Below are positions 62,068 through 64,000 of a stretch of 64,000 bases of DNA, in pieces. The notes below the pieces were generated by a model. That model made no database searches. It had not been told where the DNA came from and saw only the letters and a list, made by a program, of their open reading frames with translations. The stretch is from Melastoma dodecandrum (taxonomy: Eukaryota; Streptophyta; Magnoliopsida; Myrtales; Melastomataceae), in contig JARUPY010000292.1 of assembly GCA_029817715.1 (NCBI GenBank), forward strand, positions 2,076,001-2,140,000, read 5' to 3'. How positions within the stretch are numbered: position 1 is the stretch's first letter; the number at the start of each line of letters is the position of its first letter. Made by a program: the position numbers and the translations under genes.

Positions 62068-62145
62068 GTCGTGCCGTCGTCAACCGGAACCGGCATCACC
62101 GGTCCCGGGCCTTCGAGCGCACCCGCGCGGCGGGACCGTCCCGAT

Positions 62146-62331
62146 TCAGCGCTTCGCCTTGTCGAGTTGGGCAATCAGCGCCTCCAGGCGCTGCGTGGGC
62201 GGGGCTGCCAGCGTGTCCGCGTAGAGGGCGCGCAGGTTCTGGCCGAGGTGACGGCGGACGCCCGCCGCCAGGGGCGCGATGGCGGTCTCTGCTGCGGCCT
62301 CGACGGGACGCTCGGGCTTCGGCTTCGACAT
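62146..62331 (-). CDS. NepR-family anti-sigma factor-like protein
   Basis: 61 aa. The core reads LGQNLRALYADTLAAPPTQR followed by LEALIAQLDKAKR, the NepR pattern (LR-x-x-Y-x-x-x-L-x-x-P-x-x-x-R-x-x-x-L-x-x-x-L-D). NepR binds the general-stress sigma factor EcfG and is released by phosphorylated PhyR. Neither ecfG nor phyR is adjacent, so this would be a second, orphan NepR-like protein. GAGG lies 9 bases upstream of the ATG. Confidence 0.65.
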   Translation of the reverse strand: MSKPKPERPVEAAAETAIAPLAAGVRRHLGQNLRALYADTLAAPPTQRLEALIAQLDKAKR

Positions 62332-62463
62332 GGTCCGGAACCTCTGGCCCGCTCCGGAACACCATGCGCAAGCTTGGTTAAGGACCCGTCACCGCCCCCG
62401 GCCGGAACTGCCGGCGCGAGGGCACGTTGCCCGGCTGATCCAAGCTGCTGCCCGGAGTCCGCC

Positions 62464-62799
62464 TTGTCCCGCTCGCTGTCCCTGTCCGCGCTGGCGTTCC
62501 TCGTCGCGGCCACCGTGCCGGCCCTCGCCCAGACGAAGCCCGGGGAGATCAAGGGCGTCGACGCCATGGGCGACAAGTCCCGGAGCGCCCAGGACGGTTG
62601 GAGTCAGGCCCCCGTGCCGCGGGAGCAGTCGGCCGCCAAGGATGCGCCGGATCCCGGCGGCCAGTCGATCAAGGAGAACGCGGACCGCGCTGTCCCGCCG
62701 GCGCAGCCCGGCGGCACGTCGGGCACCGAGCCGCAGGCCCCCCTGGAGCATCGGACGGCCGGGCCGTCGGGGACGAATCCCGCGAATCCCATCAAGTAA
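62464..62799 (+). CDS. Small secreted hypothetical protein
   Basis: 111 aa with a TTG start at 62464, supported by GGAG 6 bases upstream and by the signal peptide that begins there (SRSLSLSALAFLVAATVPALA). The mature part is hydrophilic, rich in Gly, Pro, Ala, Asp and Gln (KPGEIKGVDAMGDKSRSAQD, ...NPANPIK) and probably disordered. No known family. Confidence 0.65.
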   Translation: MSRSLSLSALAFLVAATVPALAQTKPGEIKGVDAMGDKSRSAQDGWSQAPVPREQSAAKDAPDPGGQSIKENADRAVPPAQPGGTSGTEPQAPLEHRTAGPSGTNPANPIK

Positions 62800-62841
62800 A
62801 AAAGCGTTTTCGCGCAGGATGATATTACCAGTGTGAACGTG

Positions 62842-62871
62842 CAGCGCCGCCCGATACACGGGCCGGCGCTG
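62842..62871. terminator. Bulged GC-rich hairpin before the formate dehydrogenase gene
   Basis: CAGCGCCG (62842-62849) pairs with CGGCGCTG (62864-62871); inner CCCG/CGGG extends it with one bulge. No U tract. It may end the secreted-protein transcript. The AT-richer stretch 62917-62942 after it probably holds the fdh promoter. Confidence 0.45.
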
Positions 62872-62950
62872 TGTCACGCAACCGCACTTGCCTCGCGCAC
62901 GCTTTTTTGGGACACCCTGGAATTATACCAGATCGCTTTATGGAGCGGAG

Positions 62951-64000
62951 ATGACGGTCCAGGTCTCAAGGCGTGGCCTGCTCAAGGGGGCCGGTGCCGG
63001 TCTCGCGGGCGGCTCGCTCGGCGCGCTCGGGTTCGGCGGACTTGAGCCCGCCATGGCGGCCGCGGTGCGGCCGTTCAAGCTCGCGCAGATGCGCGAGACC
63101 CGCAACACGTGCCCGTACTGCTCGGTCGCGTGTGGCGTCATCCTGTACAGCCTGGGCGACCGTTCGAAGAACGCACGCTCCTCGGTGATGCATATCGAGG
63201 GTGACCCGGACCACCCGGTCAACCGCGGCACGCTCTGCCCGAAGGGCTCGGCGCTGCTCGACTTCGTGCACAGCGAGACGCGCACCAAGTACCCGCTCCA
63301 CCGGGCTCCGGGCTCCTCCGAGTTCAAGCGCGTGTCCTGGGACTTCGCCCTGGACCGGATCGCGACGCTCCTGAAGGAGGATCGCGACAAGAACTTCGTG
63401 GCCAAGAACGGCGACCTCACGGTCAACCGCTGGACCACGATGGGCTTCCTCGGGGCCTCGGCCACCACCAACGAGACGGCGTGGCTGACCTACAAGACAG
63501 TCCGCAGCATGGGGGCCCTGGTCTTCGATAATCAGGCCAGGGTTTGACACGGTCCGTCGGTCGCCAGTTTGGCGCCCTCCTTCGGACGCGGTGCGATGAC
63601 CAACCTCTGGATGGACATCAAGCACGCGGACGTGATCACCGTGATGGGCGGCAATGCCGCCGAGGCGCATCCCTGCGGCTTCAAGTGGGTCGTCGAGGCG
63701 AAGGCCCATAACAACGCCAAGCTGATCGTCGTCGATCCGCGCTTCACCCGCACGGCGTCGGTGGCCGATCTCTACTGCCCGATCCGGCAGGGGACCGACA
63801 TCGCGTTCCTGTCGGGCGTGGCCAAGTACCTGCTCGACAACGACAAACTGCAGCACCGCTACGTTTCGGCCTACACCAACGCCGGGTACGTGGTCCGCGA
63901 GGGCTACGACTTCCAGGACGGGCTGTTCGCCGGCTACGACGCGGACAAGCGCGACTACGACAAGACCACCTGGGACTACGAGATCGGCCCCGACGGCTAC
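62951..64000 (+). CDS. fdoG: Formate dehydrogenase-N/O type alpha subunit, selenocysteine-containing (3' truncated by window)
   Basis: 350 codons visible. Twin-arginine signal SRRGLLKG with Arg7-Arg8 exports the folded protein. 4Fe-4S site Cys54, Cys57, Cys61, Cys96 (NTCPYCSVACG ... TLCPKG). The frame reaches TGA at 63545-63547, which is residue 199, between DNQARV and HGPSVASLAPSFGRGAMTN; in E. coli FdnG/FdoG the same place is selenocysteine. The frame continues open to the window end with full family similarity (GGNAAEAHPCGFKWVVEAK, DPRFTRTASVADLYCPIR). A SECIS hairpin follows the TGA. The enzyme oxidises formate with a bis-MGD molybdenum/tungsten cofactor and passes electrons to beta and gamma subunits expected downstream. 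Confidence 0.93.
63559..63576 (+). promoter_or_regulatory. Bacterial SECIS element
   Basis: Numbering from the U of UGA as 1: G15-G16 pair with C31-C32, U17 is bulged, C18-G19-C20-C21 pair with G27-G28-C29-G30, and the loop is A22-G23-U24-U25-U26. The bulged U17 and loop G23-U24 are exactly those needed for SelB binding in E. coli fdhF. An outer stem GTCCG (63552-63556) / CGGAC (63583-63587) adds stability. Confidence 0.88.

Larger units (their letters stand above)
61516..62145. other. Intergenic region between sbp and the NepR-like gene (630 bp)
   Basis: Holds the sbp promoter region (61516-61620), a 15-bp tandem repeat (61822-61881) and a family A repeat (61979-62067). Open frames across it have no supported start or family. 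No RNA gene recognised. Confidence 0.5.

Noticed and set aside
63545..63547. Reading the TGA as the end of a truncated formate dehydrogenase pseudogene
   Set aside because: Family similarity continues in the same frame without any gap, the codon sits at the known selenocysteine position and a correct SECIS follows.
1..64000. tRNA, rRNA, CRISPR array, complete insertion sequence or integrase
   Set aside because: I looked for tRNA T-arm/acceptor patterns, regular spaced repeats and transposase motifs on both strands and saw none that held up; the dispersed palindromes have irregular spacing and no cas genes.

Overview
The window looks like a piece of a Methylobacterium/Methylorubrum-type alphaproteobacterial chromosome. 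It is very GC-rich with strong G/C third-codon bias. It carries bacteriochlorophyll genes (bchD, bchO), a lanthanide-type XoxF alcohol dehydrogenase, a membrane-type formate dehydrogenase, a NepR-like anti-sigma factor and two DUF465 genes. These assignments come from reading motifs; no database search was run.

Layout. 1-2.5 kb: 3' part of bchD, a small ORF, and bchO. 2.9-5.4 kb: a class-I glutamine amidotransferase-type hydrolase and a YqcI/YcgG + DUF1989 pair. 5.6-7.4 kb: a chemoreceptor. 7.6-10.6 kb: a cytochrome P450 with its own ferredoxin reductase and an unusual ferredoxin. 11.4-29.3 kb: a large catabolic island of two divergent arms. The leftward arm encodes a branched-chain-type ABC importer (solute-binding protein, two permeases, fused double ATPase), then acyl-CoA dehydrogenase, APH-fold kinase, two SDRs and an acyl-CoA synthetase; this set resembles the lva (4-hydroxyacyl-CoA) pathway. 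The rightward arm encodes an outer-membrane protein, cyclase-family hydrolase, 3-hydroxyacyl-CoA-type dehydrogenase, SDR, BKACE beta-keto acid cleavage enzyme and a second solute-binding protein, followed by the C-terminal stump of a LysR regulator. 29.7-31.5 kb: lone xoxF. 31.7-35.5 kb: glyS and glyQ, with an AT-rich island inside glyS. 35.6-39.7 kb: acetyltransferase, MmcB, BtuF-like protein, DedA and a toxin-antitoxin pair behind a perfect palindrome. 39.8-46.2 kb: pdxY, PhzF, NUDIX, TPR lipoprotein, purE-purK and two DUF465 genes. 46.4-57.3 kb: proline iminopeptidase, prpE, RHH regulator + PHB-depolymerase-type esterase, PLA2-like secreted protein, old yellow enzyme, phosphodiester glycosidase-like protein, glycine-rich protein, MFS carrier + amidohydrolase. 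57.7-61.5 kb: sulfate ABC transporter operon. 62-64 kb: NepR-like gene, a secreted protein, and the 5' part of a selenocysteine-containing formate dehydrogenase alpha subunit.

Intergenic DNA is rich in dispersed palindromic repeats. Family A (about 90 bp) has nine full or half copies, family B (170-205 bp) three copies plus an end fragment, and there are single copies of other types. Several sit beside decayed gene stumps (LysR, Na+/H+ antiporter).

The strongest unusual observations are the in-frame UGA followed by a textbook bacterial SECIS hairpin, the roughly 34% GC patch inside glyS, and the divergent catabolic island, which lacks an intact regulator.
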